This document shows, piece after piece, positions 33,418-41,598 of a stretch of 64,000 nucleotides of DNA. Made by a program: the position numbers and the translations under genes. The stretch's first letter is position 1; each line of letters starts with the position of its first letter. The DNA is taken from the NCBI RefSeq assembly GCF_002897035.1, contig NZ_BAUX01000006.1:62001-126000 (forward strand), read 5' to 3'. The DNA comes from Methylopila sp. Yamaguchi (GTDB taxonomy: Bacteria > Pseudomonadota > Alphaproteobacteria > Rhizobiales > Methylopilaceae). The notes beneath the pieces are model-generated. The model was not told the DNA's origin, did no database searches, and was given only the letters and a program-made list of their open reading frames with translations.

Positions 33418-34096
33418 TCTGCTCACCATCGGCGAGCAGATCGAAGGGCTTCCAAACGCCAGACGTTTCAAGGCGATCCGCGTAGGCGAGCAGCCGCCGC
33501 AGCTGACGGACGCGGTCTTCGTCGCCCGCGAGCCGATCCAGCGATGGCATCTTGGCGGCGATGTCCTTGGGCTTCGGTTCGTCCTTCGTGTCGATCCGAA
33601 GCCTCTCGCGCGTCGCCCACGCACGCACGATGTCGATCTGGCTTCCTCTAGTTTTGACGAGGAACTGCGAGCATCCCTTCGCCGCGGCAGCGTGCATCAA
33701 CTGCATACGGCGCGCCTTCGCCTCCGTGTTCACGCGACCGGCCATGAGCATCTCGCGCCCGGCGAGGGCAGCATAGGGCTTAGGAGCACGGGCCTTCTCG
33801 GCGGCGCGTCGGTCGGCGCGCTCGTCTGCGTGTTTCCTTTTGCGGCGCGCCTCGCGATCCCCATCGAGGGTCGCCCGCGCGTCGAAGACAGCAGACTTCG
33901 CCTCTTCCTGCGCGTCGCGCTCTTCCGTCTCTTCGAGCGCGGCGTTGACTTCAGCCCCGGACAGATTTCGGACAGCACCCGGCGACGCCATCGCATCAAT
34001 GCGAGCGCGCTGCGCTCGATCAGCCTCTTCGCCGATCCGGTTGAGATCGGCGAGGAGGTTGTCGAGAAACGGATCGGCGGGCGAGCCGGACGTCAC
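33395..34096 (-). CDS. Hypothetical coiled-coil element protein
   Basis: A 233-aa, highly charged protein rich in Ala, Arg, Glu and Asp with long predicted helices (residues about 15-110), and a more compact C-terminal part with KGCSQFLVKTRGSQIDIVRAWATRERLRI. I do not recognise a family. It lies 3 bp after the RHH-like gene, so the two form an operon, and its 3' end overlaps the HEPN gene by 23 bp. One iteron-like repeat lies inside its coding sequence (33959-33978). Confidence 0.55.
   Translation of the reverse strand: MTSGSPADPFLDNLLADLNRIGEEADRAQRARIDAMASPGAVRNLSGAEVNAALEETEERDAQEEAKSAVFDARATLDGDREARRKRKHADERADRRAAEKARAPKPYAALAGREMLMAGRVNTEAKARRMQLMHAAAAKGCSQFLVKTRGSQIDIVRAWATRERLRIDTKDEPKPKDIAAKMPSLDRLAGDEDRVRQLRRLLAYADRLETSGVWKPFDLLADGEQIKSPKRA
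33959..33978 (+). repeat. Iteron-like repeat, intragenic copy
   Basis: GGACAGATTTCGGACAGCAC, identical to the copies near 34.7 kb, lies inside the 33395-34096 gene, where it encodes a VRNLS stretch. The internal GGACAG is repeated 11 bp apart. Confidence 0.75.
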
Positions 34097-34099
34097 TGA

Positions 34100-34558
34100 T
34101 CAGGCGGCCTTCTTCGGCAGGTGCATGGCGGCCTTGTCTGAGATTTCGCGTGCGATCTGCCGGGCGCGGTGAACGCCGACACTCCAACGCTTGTCGCCGG
34201 ACGTGATCACAACCGCCGGGCCGTGACGCTCAATCGTAAGGAAGTCACCGTCCTCAGACAGGTCGGCGAGCGCACCTCCCTTGGTGGCGATCCTCTCGAC
34301 GTTCACAGCGAAGGCGGCGGCAAGCGAAGCCGGGACTTCGATGCCCGAGCCGTCCAGCAGCGCGAACCGCGTCGGCACGCCGGCTGCGTCGAGATCAATA
34401 AAGACGCCGGGATCGGGCTCTTCGCCAAAGGTCGCCTTGTGATCGGCGTCGATCAACTCGGCGAGATAGGCGGCAAGCGGAAGGCCGCGGTGACGAGCGA
34501 GGCGGCGGGCGCGTTCCCCGACCTCCGGGGAGACATTTGCAGACGTGTATTTAGCCAT
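34100..34558 (-). CDS. Ribbon-helix-helix-like protein with extra C-terminal domain
   Basis: A 152-aa protein starting at ATG 34558 after AAAGGAACC; an ATG at 34573 has no ribosome site. The N-terminal MAKYTSANVSPEVGERARRLA and LPLAAYLAELIDADHK pattern (strand, helix, helix) fits an RHH DNA-binding domain. A beta-rich C-terminal part (FIDLDAAGVPTRFALLDGSG, DFLTIERHGPAVVITSGD) is not recognised. It faces the iteron-like repeats located just upstream, which may be its operators. Partition- or replication-type roles are possible (inference). Confidence 0.6.
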   Translation of the reverse strand: MAKYTSANVSPEVGERARRLARHRGLPLAAYLAELIDADHKATFGEEPDPGVFIDLDAAGVPTRFALLDGSGIEVPASLAAAFAVNVERIATKGGALADLSEDGDFLTIERHGPAVVITSGDKRWSVGVHRARQIAREISDKAAMHLPKKAA

Positions 34559-34630
34559 GAGGGTTCCTTTCATCTAACCGCAACAATCGTAGTGGCTATT
34601 TGGAAGATAGGCAAGGAATATTTCCGTAGC

Positions 34631-34772
34631 GGACAGATTTCGGACAGCACCAAAGCGAGGGTGGGCGATGGCTTGGCGCAAGCCGGGCGGACAGATTTCG
34701 GACAGCACGCGCGACGGTGGGTCGCCGTTTCCTTAACAGGATCAACGGATCGGTGCTGTCCGAAATCTGTCC
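34631..34772. repeat. Iteron-like 20-bp repeat cluster (three copies)
   Basis: GGACAGATTTCGGACAGCAC occurs in direct orientation at 34631-34650 and 34689-34708, and inverted at 34753-34772. The copies are identical over 20 bp. Each contains two GGACAG blocks 11 bp apart, one helical turn. A fourth copy is at 33959-33978. They lie upstream of the RHH-like gene. Confidence 0.8.
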
Positions 34773-35239
34773 TGATTTCCGTTAAGAAAGAGAAGGAAGA
34801 AAAAGGAAGGAAGAGAAGAAAGGTTGGCGACGGCTGAGCCGTCGCCCTCGCTCAACAGTTTCGTCGCCGGGAAGGGCAGGCTCGTTCCCTGTCCCGGCTC
34901 CTGTGGGCTTCCCTCGCCCGCACCGGCGCCGTGCAGGCCTTCCGTCATCCCCGTCCCGGCGTCATGAAGCGCCCAGCTCTGACGGAGGAACGTCCGGCAC
35001 CGACGTGCCTCGACGTGACTCAGGCGTGGCCGTGGGCGCCGATTCCACGCCCTCCGGCTACCCCATGCCGCCCTCAACGAAGAACGGCTCTCACGGGCCG
35101 CCTGAGTCCGTTCTGGGGCCTGCGCTCCTAGCTTGTCATGAGGCCGGTCGCCGACGGCCTTCGCCCTGCGTCAGCCTGACGCGGACGCAGCCTCGACCCG
35201 CTCGCTATAACGAAATCAAACCGGTCTAAATCGCTCGCC

Positions 35240-35283
35240 TCTCAAGTAATTGAGAAGCAAATGATCAATCAAATTTGATTGAT
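35240..35283. promoter_or_regulatory. Nested palindromes in an AT-rich patch
   Basis: TCTCAAGTAATTGAGA (35240-35255; 6-bp arms) is followed by the perfect 20-bp palindrome ATCAATCAAATTTGATTGAT (35264-35283). The AT-richness contrasts with the surroundings. It lies about 100 bp upstream of the three-gene rightward operon and could be an operator or an unwinding site. Confidence 0.65.
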
Positions 35284-35380
35284 GCATCCGTATTTATGCT
35301 TATGTGATGCAGAATTGACGAAGACCGCGAACGGTCTCAAACGGGTCGCGTCAACCGCACATCGGGGAAAACGAGTGCCA

Positions 35381-35635
35381 ATGCATAGGGAATATCAGGC
35401 CGACGACCGCTACGATGCGCTCGTCGACGCGATCATGGACCTTGAACCCGATCCCATTCACGGCTTCGTCGACCGAGATCAGATCAAAATCATGCTCGCC
35501 GAGCACGGCATCTTTCCGCTTCGGATGGCGATCCCGATCATCGAAGACGAAGCGCGCGACCGCGAGATTGAGCTTCGGCGCGGCTATGTCGAGCGGCCGG
35601 TCAGCATGCCGGCGCCGGTGGACGCAATGGTGTAG
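35381..35635 (+). CDS. Small element protein, unknown
   Basis: An 84-aa acidic protein (MHREYQADDRYDALVDAIMDLEPDPIHGFVDRDQIKIMLAEHGI...). The frame is open back to a TTG at 35279, but that start would lie inside the large palindrome, and GGGGAAAACGAG precedes ATG 35381, so I use 35381. The middle (GFVDRDQIKIMLAEHGIFPLRMAIPIIEDEA) could be a small helical domain. No family recognised. Confidence 0.5.
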   Translation: MHREYQADDRYDALVDAIMDLEPDPIHGFVDRDQIKIMLAEHGIFPLRMAIPIIEDEARDREIELRRGYVERPVSMPAPVDAMV

Positions 35636-35818
35636 CGGCCACAACCTCCGGTAAGCAAAAGTTCCATGACTTCCTAGTGGCGTCTCCTCGCTTCGTTTGA
35701 GATCGTCACTTCGAGCCCGTCGAGCGGCGGGGATCAAGCAAAGCCAAGCACTGAAAGACACGGGCGAAGCCATTCCTCTTTGCCCGTGAACGACACTTCG
35801 CGCCTTGAAAGGGCAGAT

Positions 35819-36196
35819 ATGAAGAAGATGGACAAGGAAATTGCTGCATTGGTCGAGCAGCTCATTGAGCAGCACAACTCGCTTATCACCACGCTTCAGG
35901 ACGAGGCGCTTCCCGAGGGCCGGGTGCGTGAATTTGTTCACCGCTACAACCTGAATGCGGCAAACTTTCGCGAGCAGCTCGCCTACCAGACCGGGGCGAT
36001 CGAATACTACATCGGCGAGCGATCGGATCGCTGGCAGGAAAGCGAGCGCGGGCAGGCATATCAAGCGTGGCACGACGAACTCGACAATCAGCCGCTCGAC
36101 GAGATCGACATGGACGACCTCGATGAGTTTGACCCCAAGGGACTTCAGGAGATCGACACCTACGAATTTCCTTGGAGCGTGGAGCAGTTCCTATGA
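35819..36196 (+). CDS. Acidic element protein, unknown
   Basis: A 125-aa protein starting at ATG 35819 with GAAAGGG about 7 bp upstream; earlier TTG/GTG starts lack a ribosome site. The N-terminus KKMDKEIAALVEQLIEQHNSL is helical, and the C-terminus is very acidic (LDEIDMDDLDEFDPKG). Acidic, small phage proteins sometimes mimic DNA, but I see nothing specific. Its stop overlaps the next start (ATGA). Confidence 0.55.
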   Translation: MKKMDKEIAALVEQLIEQHNSLITTLQDEALPEGRVREFVHRYNLNAANFREQLAYQTGAIEYYIGERSDRWQESERGQAYQAWHDELDNQPLDEIDMDDLDEFDPKGLQEIDTYEFPWSVEQFL

Positions 36197-36531
36197 GCGC
36201 GACGCTTCCGACCGCTGCGTTCCTCACCGAGTGCGATCCGCCGATGCGCGAGGCGCTTCTTTGTGCGCACGCGGAACGCGTCTATCGCGACGCGGCCCGT
36301 GCTCTCGCGCCCCGGCGGGGCAATCTCCCGGCAACCGATACGCGCCACGATCTGATCTGGCGGGAGCGGCTTGACCGACAGTTGGTCCGCCGCCGGCTGC
36401 ATCGGCTCTATGAGCGGGCCGATGCCTTCGGCGTGAACGTCGGGCAGCCTCCGCATCGCCCAGTTCAAGAGCAGGTGGCCGCAATGCCTAGGGACGATCT
36501 TGAGCAATTGCTTGAAGACCTAGCCGTCTGA
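36193..36531 (+). CDS. Small basic element protein, unknown
   Basis: A 112-aa protein coupled to the preceding gene by an ATGA overlap. It is Arg-rich (LAPRRGNLPATDTRHDLIWRERLDRQLVRRRLHRLY) and helical, ending in an acidic DDLEQLLEDLAV. An acidic/basic pair of coupled genes suggests that the two products could interact (inference). A strong terminator follows immediately. Confidence 0.5.
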   Translation: MSATLPTAAFLTECDPPMREALLCAHAERVYRDAARALAPRRGNLPATDTRHDLIWRERLDRQLVRRRLHRLYERADAFGVNVGQPPHRPVQEQVAAMPRDDLEQLLEDLAV

Positions 36532-36541
36532 TCTCACAGAG

Positions 36542-36569
36542 ACGCCCGCCCTAACCGGCGGGCGTTTTT
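36542..36569 (+). terminator. Rho-independent terminator of the small-gene operon
   Basis: ACGCCCGCC (36542-36550) pairs with GGCGGGCGT (36557-36565) across a 6-nt loop, followed by TTTT. It also overlaps the 3' end of the leftward membrane-protein gene. Confidence 0.85.
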
Positions 36570-37279
36570 GCTTCCGTTAGAACACGCTCCACCCGCTCTG
36601 CTCGATACGTATCGCGCTGGTGGATTAAGTCTTTGATCGTCTTAGAGACATCCGCGGGCAGCGGAACGTGGTTCCATCCGATTTTTTTTCCGAGACGGTC
36701 GAGGAACGCTTCGGCTTCCAGAACCATTCGTGCCGCATGGTCATCGATATGACCCATGGCGCCCAAAGGCCCTTCGTGCTTCCAGGTATCCGACGCATCG
36801 TAGTTGATCTTTGATACGCGGCGTCCGAAATCATAAAGGGTGAAAGCTTCGTCGTGATCGATCTCTGAGAGTAATCTGAAATCACCTAGAGCAGCCGGGG
36901 GCTTTGGCATCTTTTCCATGCCAGTCCCGTTCCCGCGTTGGGACCAATCTTCGTAGGCGTCCTTGTTAAACAAGATTGAGCGGGCGCAGTCGTCCCGAAA
37001 TGCTTCCATCTGGATGAAGACCGTTATCCGCTTGGCCTGAAGGTCACGCGCCGCGTCGTCCGCGCGTTGGCGCTCTTCGCGGCCGAGTTGCCATTGAACC
37101 GTGCGCCAAGCGACAAGCGCCGCGAACAGCGCGGCCGTCATCGCCAGCAGGCCCGCCGCAAGCTCGTCGCGCCCCGCCCAAATCGCATGCCCTACGGCCT
37201 GCGGCACAAACGCGAGAATGCCGCCAAATGTGAGCCCCACGAATGCGCGGCCTATCTCAGCGAATACGCGTGCAGGCAT
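36551..37279 (-). CDS. Two-TM membrane protein of the element, unknown
   Basis: A 242-aa protein with two predicted membrane helices near the N-terminus (about residues 12-33, FVGLTFGGILAFVPQAVGHAIW, and 40-60, LAAGLLAMTAALFAALVAW). A long cytoplasmic, charged and helical part follows (REERQRADDAARDL...). No family recognised. Genes at this end of integrated elements often serve superinfection exclusion or host benefit, so that is a possible role, without motif support. Confidence 0.55.
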   Translation of the reverse strand: MPARVFAEIGRAFVGLTFGGILAFVPQAVGHAIWAGRDELAAGLLAMTAALFAALVAWRTVQWQLGREERQRADDAARDLQAKRITVFIQMEAFRDDCARSILFNKDAYEDWSQRGNGTGMEKMPKPPAALGDFRLLSEIDHDEAFTLYDFGRRVSKINYDASDTWKHEGPLGAMGHIDDHAARMVLEAEAFLDRLGKKIGWNHVPLPADVSKTIKDLIHQRDTYRAERVERVLTEAKTPAG

Positions 37280-37456
37280 TGCGCCAACCCTGATACGGCG
37301 GCCCGCCCGCTGTCACGGGGTGGTCCGATTGTCCGGGGGCGGAACATACAAGCGATGACAGCCCGCGTCATTCCGCGCGTAGCACCCGGCAAAGTGCTAC
37401 GACCAAGCCCAAAAGCGCAGGTTGAAAATCATTATAATTCAGTGACTTAGGAGAAG

Positions 37457-37473
37457 TGGCTGGGGGACCTGGA
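37457..37473. repeat. attR core (17-bp direct repeat, inside tRNA-Gln)
   Basis: TGGCTGGGGGACCTGGA is identical to 19208-19224. The element carries this end of the tRNA, so integration leaves the gene functional. Confidence 0.88.
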
Positions 37474-37530
37474 TTCGAACCAGGACTGACCGAGTCAGAG
37501 TCGGTAGTTCTACCGTTAAACTATCCCCCA
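37457..37530 (-). tRNA. tRNA-Gln (anticodon CTG)
   Basis: Reading the minus strand, the acceptor arm TGGGGGA pairs with TCCCCCA. The D-arm has GTT/AAC around TAACGGTAG. The anticodon stem ACCGA/TCGGT encloses loop CTCTGAC with anticodon CTG. The T-arm is CCTGG-TTCGAAT-CCAGG, and the discriminator G and CCA are encoded. The 74-nt gene is intact; its last 17 bases are the attachment core of the integrated element. Confidence 0.96.
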
Positions 37531-37691
37531 CCGTGCGGTCCGTCGCCGAGGCGCGGGCGCTGCGAGCGCCCGTGGTAGGAGGGCGTCGCCGTGGTGCGCC
37601 CCCTTTAGCGGGTTCGGGCGGGGCGGGCAAGGGCTTCGCGCGGGAAAGAGCTTCGGCGCGCGAACCGCGCGTCATTCCACCGCTCGAAACG

Positions 37692-37726
37692 AAAAGCCCC
37701 GGCGGGCGCAAGGCCGGCCGGGGCTT
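37692..37726 (-). terminator. Terminator of the lactate permease gene
   Basis: AAGCCCCGGC (37694-37703) and GCCGGGGCTT (37717-37726) are inverted arms with a 13-nt loop. In the minus direction a TTTTCGTTT tail follows. It lies about 26 bp after the lldP stop. Confidence 0.7.
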
Positions 37727-37752
37727 CGGGGCGATACGCCGTGGGTCGCGGC

Positions 37753-39441
37753 TCAGGGCGCGCCGATCACCATGTGCGTGAACGGCGGGAGATAGGCCTG
37801 CGCCATGATGAGGAGGCCCATCAGGCTCGCCAGCGCCAGCGAGTGCAGGAAGACGTAGCGCAGGATGTCGCCCTCGTGGCCGTACCAGCGCGTCGCGGTC
37901 GAGGCGACGACGATAGACTGGGCGTCGATCATCTTGCCCATGACGCCGCCCGAGGAGTTCGCGGCGGCCATCAGCGTCGGCGACAGGCCGAGCTGCTCCG
38001 CCGAGATCTTCTGCAGGGACCCGAACAGCACGTTCGAGGACGTGTCCGAGCCGGTCAGCGCCACGCCGAGCCAGCCCAGGAACGTGCCGAAGAACGGGTA
38101 GAGCCAGCCGGTCTGCGCGAAGGCGAGGCCGAGCGTGGCGTCGACGCCGGAGTAGCGGGTGACGAAGCCGAGCGAGAGCATCGCCGCGATGGTGAGCAGC
38201 GAGAACCGCACGAGAACCAGCGTCTTCCAGTAGGTCTTCAGCATCGCGAGGGGCGAGAAGCCCATCACGAAGCCGGCGATGATCGACGACAGGAAGATGC
38301 CGCTGCCGGTCGCCGACAGCCAGTTCAGGTTGTAGACGGCGGCCTCCGGCTTCGGCGCAGGCACCACTGGGGGCACGCGCTGGATCAGCTGGTCGACGTG
38401 GGCGACGGGGAACTTCAGGATCGAGATTCCGTCGAGGAACGCCTTCACCTGCGGGATGCCCCAGCAGAACACCACCACGGAGAGAATCAGCCAGGGGATC
38501 CAGGCCTTGACGACGTCGCCGCGCGGATGCGTGGGCGCCACATGCGCGCCACCGCCGCCGCCGGCCCGGCCGATCGAACCGCCGCCGCCGGCGAGCGCCG
38601 GCGCCGCGCCGTCGGCCGAGGTCCAAATCTGCCGCGGCTTCCAGACGCGCAGGAACAGCGTGAGCGCCAGGATCGAGGCGATCGCCGCCACGACGTCGAC
38701 CAGCCACGGGCCGTGGTAGTTCGAGACGAGATACTGCGGGATAGCGAAGGTCACGCCCGCGATCAGGATCGCCGGCCAGATCTGCGCCATGCCGCGGAAG
38801 CCGGCGAAGGCTGCGATCAACCAGAACGGTACGAGGATCGAGAAGAACGGCAGCTGGCGGCCGATCATCGCCGACAGGTCGAGCAGCGGGAGCCCGGTGA
38901 CGGCGGCGAGCGCGATCACGGGCGTGCCGAGCGCGCCGAAAGCGACGGGCGCGGTGTTCGCGATCAGCGAAAGACCGGAGGCGGCGAGCGGCGAGAAGCC
39001 GAGGCCGATCAGGATCGCGCCGGTGACAGCGACGGGCGTGCCGAAGCCGGCCGCGCCTTCGAAGAAGGCTCCGAAGGAGAAGGCGATCAGCAGAAGCTGC
39101 AGCCGGCGGTCATCGGTGATGCCCGCGATCGAGTCCTGCAGGATCTTGAAATAGCCTTTCTCGTTCGTGAGTTGGTAGAGAAAGATGATGTTGAGGATGA
39201 TCCAGCCGATCGGGAGCAGGCCGTAGGCTGCGCCGTAGAGCGCCGTCATGCCCGCCTTGTCGGCCGGCATGCCGTGCGCGAACACGGCGATCAGCAGCGC
39301 GGCGGCCAGGCCGGCGAGCGCCGCGGTGTGCGCCTTCATATGGAAGACGCCGATGCCGGCCAGCAGCACGACGATCGGAATGGCGGCGACGATCGTCGAG
39401 ATGACCGCGTTGCCGAACGGGTCGTAGACTTGAGACCACAT
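37753..39441 (-). CDS. lldP: L-lactate permease
   Basis: A 562-aa inner-membrane carrier of the LctP family that takes up lactate (and often glycolate) with protons. There are about 12-14 hydrophobic helices. Family blocks include IGVFHMKAHTAALAGL, GAFFEGAAGFGTPVAVTGAIL near residue 125, and TGSDTSSNVLFGSLQKISAEQLGLSP near the C-terminal half. Gene stands alone; a regulator is not adjacent. A glycolate permease role (glcA) cannot be excluded. Confidence 0.94.
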   Translation of the reverse strand: MWSQVYDPFGNAVISTIVAAIPIVVLLAGIGVFHMKAHTAALAGLAAALLIAVFAHGMPADKAGMTALYGAAYGLLPIGWIILNIIFLYQLTNEKGYFKILQDSIAGITDDRRLQLLLIAFSFGAFFEGAAGFGTPVAVTGAILIGLGFSPLAASGLSLIANTAPVAFGALGTPVIALAAVTGLPLLDLSAMIGRQLPFFSILVPFWLIAAFAGFRGMAQIWPAILIAGVTFAIPQYLVSNYHGPWLVDVVAAIASILALTLFLRVWKPRQIWTSADGAAPALAGGGGSIGRAGGGGGAHVAPTHPRGDVVKAWIPWLILSVVVFCWGIPQVKAFLDGISILKFPVAHVDQLIQRVPPVVPAPKPEAAVYNLNWLSATGSGIFLSSIIAGFVMGFSPLAMLKTYWKTLVLVRFSLLTIAAMLSLGFVTRYSGVDATLGLAFAQTGWLYPFFGTFLGWLGVALTGSDTSSNVLFGSLQKISAEQLGLSPTLMAAANSSGGVMGKMIDAQSIVVASTATRWYGHEGDILRYVFLHSLALASLMGLLIMAQAYLPPFTHMVIGAP

Positions 39442-39731
39442 AAGCGGTGGCTCCCCCTTTAACGGTTCGCGGCCGGTCGCGGGCGCGCCGGCCGTCGTTC
39501 TTCACGTTTGCGTGGGAGAAGGTATCCGAGTCTGTTGGGCGGCTGACCACGAAGGCGGACCGGCGCCCCTAGACTTTCGTCGGATCCTCGGGCGTCGGCG
39601 GTCGGTCCAGGCCTTCGCCTTGCGGGGCTGTGATCGACTGCTATGCTTGAGCTCAACGAGGGTGCTCAACAGCGGCCACGACTCGCCAGGGGCGTCGCTC
39701 CAGGCTGGAGGCGGCCCGAAGGACGGATTTG

Positions 39732-40817
39732 GTGGCCGAGCAGGTCGCGTCGCTCGGCGGCGCAGAACGAACGACCGGACGGCCGGCGACGGTGGACGAC
39801 GCCGTCAGGCCAGCGACGCCGGTCTACGCCGCGCTTGATCTCGGCACGAACAACTGCCGTTTGCTTGTCGCCCGCCCGGACCGCGACGGCGGGTTCCGCG
39901 TTGTCGACAGCTTCTCGCGCATCGTGCGCCTGGGAGAGGGCCTCGCCCACACCGGTCGGCTGTGCGACGAGGCGATCACCCGCGCGGTCTCGGCGCTCGG
40001 AGTCTGCCGCGATAAGATGACCGCGCGCGGGGTGTCTCGCGCCCGTCTGATCACGACCGAGGCGTGCCGCCAGGCGGACAACGGCGAGACGTTCCTTAAG
40101 CGGGTCCATGACGAGACCGGGCTCGATCTCGAGATCATCGATCGGGCGACTGAGGCGCGCCTCGCGGCCGCCGGCTGCGCCTCGCTCGCGGATCCCGCCG
40201 CCGGCGGCGTCATTCTGTTCGACATCGGCGGCGGCTCGTCCGAGGTTGTGTGGCTCGAGCGCAAGCGTGGCGGCGGGCCCGGCGCCTTGGCGATGCGGGC
40301 CTGGGTGTCGCTGCCGGTCGGCGTCGTCACGCTGGCTGAGCGCTACGGCGGCGTGAAGGTCACGACCGATGTGTTCGAAAACATGGTGGGAGAGGTCGGG
40401 CGGCTGCTCGAGTCCTTCCCCGAGCGCGAGACGCTTGCGGCCTCGCTCAGCGACGTGCACCTGCTCGGCACCTCCGGCACCGTCACCACCATCGCCGGCG
40501 TGCATCTCGGCTTGCCGCGCTACGAGCGGAGGCTGGTGGACGGGCAGTGGATGGCGTCGACCGACGTCACCCGCGTCGTCGAATCGCTGCGCGAGATGTC
40601 GTACGACCAGCGCTGCCAGAACCCCTGCATCGGACCCGACCGCGCGGACCTCGTGCTCGCGGGCTGCGCGGTGCTCGAGGGCATCCGGCGCGCCTTTCCC
40701 GTGGCGCGGCTGCGCGTCGCCGACCGGGGGTTAAGAGAAGGAATACTCGTGGAGTTGATGCGCGAAGACGGCGTCTGGCGCCGTCGCGGCTCCCGCCGGC
40801 GGGGTCGCCGCGGATGA
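39732..40817 (+). CDS. ppx: Exopolyphosphatase / pppGpp phosphatase (Ppx/GppA family)
   Basis: A 361-aa actin-fold phosphatase. [16 protein letters not shown] near residue 33 is the first phosphate loop, [12 protein letters not shown] the linking helix, and [14 protein letters not shown] near residue 160 the second. The central [15 protein letters not shown] and the [18 protein letters not shown] block with [11 protein letters not shown]-like [11 protein letters not shown] complete the family. I take GTG 39732; the TTG three bases earlier is equally possible. It should cleave polyphosphate or pppGpp. Its stop overlaps rlmE (ATGA), a pairing conserved in alphaproteobacteria. Confidence 0.9.
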   Translation: MAEQVASLGGAERTTGRPATVDDAVRPATPVYAALDLGTNNCRLLVARPDRDGGFRVVDSFSRIVRLGEGLAHTGRLCDEAITRAVSALGVCRDKMTARGVSRARLITTEACRQADNGETFLKRVHDETGLDLEIIDRATEARLAAAGCASLADPAAGGVILFDIGGGSSEVVWLERKRGGGPGALAMRAWVSLPVGVVTLAERYGGVKVTTDVFENMVGEVGRLLESFPERETLAASLSDVHLLGTSGTVTTIAGVHLGLPRYERRLVDGQWMASTDVTRVVESLREMSYDQRCQNPCIGPDRADLVLAGCAVLEGIRRAFPVARLRVADRGLREGILVELMREDGVWRRRGSRRRGRRG

Positions 40818-41596
40818 GCGTCGCGGGCAAAGGCGGCGGCAAGGGCGGCGGGTCCGGCAAGAGCGGCGCCGGCAAGGGCGGCTCGGGCGGCGGGGGCGGC
40901 GGCGCCCGCAGCATGGGGGTGCGCGTCCACACCGCGCGCAAGCGCAGCCACGCCTCGACGCTGTGGCTCAACCGGCAGCTGAACGACCCCTACGTGCAGG
41001 CGGCGAAACGGGATGGATACCGCTCCCGGGCGGCGTTCAAACTGCTGGAGATCGACGACCGGCATCGCCTGCTGAAACCGGGGCAGAAGATCGTCGATCT
41101 CGGAGCGGCTCCAGGCGGCTGGAGTCAGATCGCCGCGGCCCGCATCGGCGCGGCCGAGGGCCGGGGCAAGATCGTCGCGATCGATCTCCTTGAAATGGAG
41201 CCCATCCCCGGCGTCGATTTCATGGTGCTCGACTTCCTCGACGACGCCGCGCCTGACAACTTGAAGGCGAGGCTCGGCGGCAAGGCCGACGTCGTTTTGT
41301 CTGACATGGCGGCTAACACCGTCGGCCACCAGCGCACCGATCACCTGCGGATCATCGGCCTCGTCGAGGCCGCGGCGGCCTTCGCGAGCGAGATCCTCGC
41401 GCCCGGGGGCGCCTTCCTGGCGAAGGTGTTCCAAGGCGGAACGGAAGGCGATCTGCTGGCCGCGCTGAAGCGCGATTTCGCCAAGGTGCAGCACGTTAAG
41501 CCGCCGGCGAGCCGCAAGGACTCGTCGGAGCTCTACGTCATGGCCACCGGCTTCCGTGGGCGAAGCCACGAGAAGACGGAGGCGGAAGGGGACTGA
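40814..41596 (+). CDS. rlmE: 23S rRNA (uridine-2552-2'-O)-methyltransferase
   Basis: A 260-aa RrmJ/FtsJ-type SAM methyltransferase that modifies U2552 in the ribosomal A loop. Residues 1-33 are a Gly/Lys-rich low-complexity tail, then [34 protein letters not shown] binding is [12 protein letters not shown], and the K-D-K-E tetrad is in [25 protein letters not shown] and SSELYVMA. It is coupled to ppx. A perfect hairpin follows 2 bp after the stop. Confidence 0.95.
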   Translation: MSVAGKGGGKGGGSGKSGAGKGGSGGGGGGARSMGVRVHTARKRSHASTLWLNRQLNDPYVQAAKRDGYRSRAAFKLLEIDDRHRLLKPGQKIVDLGAAPGGWSQIAAARIGAAEGRGKIVAIDLLEMEPIPGVDFMVLDFLDDAAPDNLKARLGGKADVVLSDMAANTVGHQRTDHLRIIGLVEAAAAFASEILAPGGAFLAKVFQGGTEGDLLAALKRDFAKVQHVKPPASRKDSSELYVMATGFRGRSHEKTEAEGD

Positions 41597-41598
41597 GC

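Larger units (their letters stand above)
34559..35380. other. Long non-coding control region of the element
   Basis: I see no convincing gene in 822 bp. It holds three iteron-like repeats (34631-34772), a purine-rich tract on the plus strand (about 34780-34825), a perfect hairpin with 9-bp arms GGCGACGGC/GCCGTCGCC (34826-34846), a GC-rich stretch with no open frame of note, and nested palindromes in an AT-rich patch (35240-35283). This looks like a regulatory or replication region. Confidence 0.55.
19208..37473. mobile_element. Integrated phage-like element (reduced prophage or capsid-forming satellite)
   Basis: The 17-bp direct repeat TGGCTGGGGGACCTGGA at 19208-19224 and 37457-37473 bounds 18.3 kb. 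The right copy is the 3' end of an intact tRNA-Gln; the left copy is the displaced original end. Inside are an integrase, an HK97-type head and packaging module, a tape measure gene and a low-GC accessory third. I could not find a tail tube, tail tip, baseplate, fibre, holin, endolysin, primase, helicase or large repressor. All its reading frames look intact. Confidence 0.9.

Noticed and set aside
33365-34099. 244-aa plus-strand frame opposite the coiled-coil gene
   Set aside because: The minus-strand frame is 3 bp from the RHH-like gene and has a natural, charged composition; the plus frame looks like reverse translation of it.
35351-36073. 240-aa minus-strand frame across the small rightward genes
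   Set aside because: It crosses the ribosome sites and overlaps that support the plus-strand genes, and has no recognisable features.
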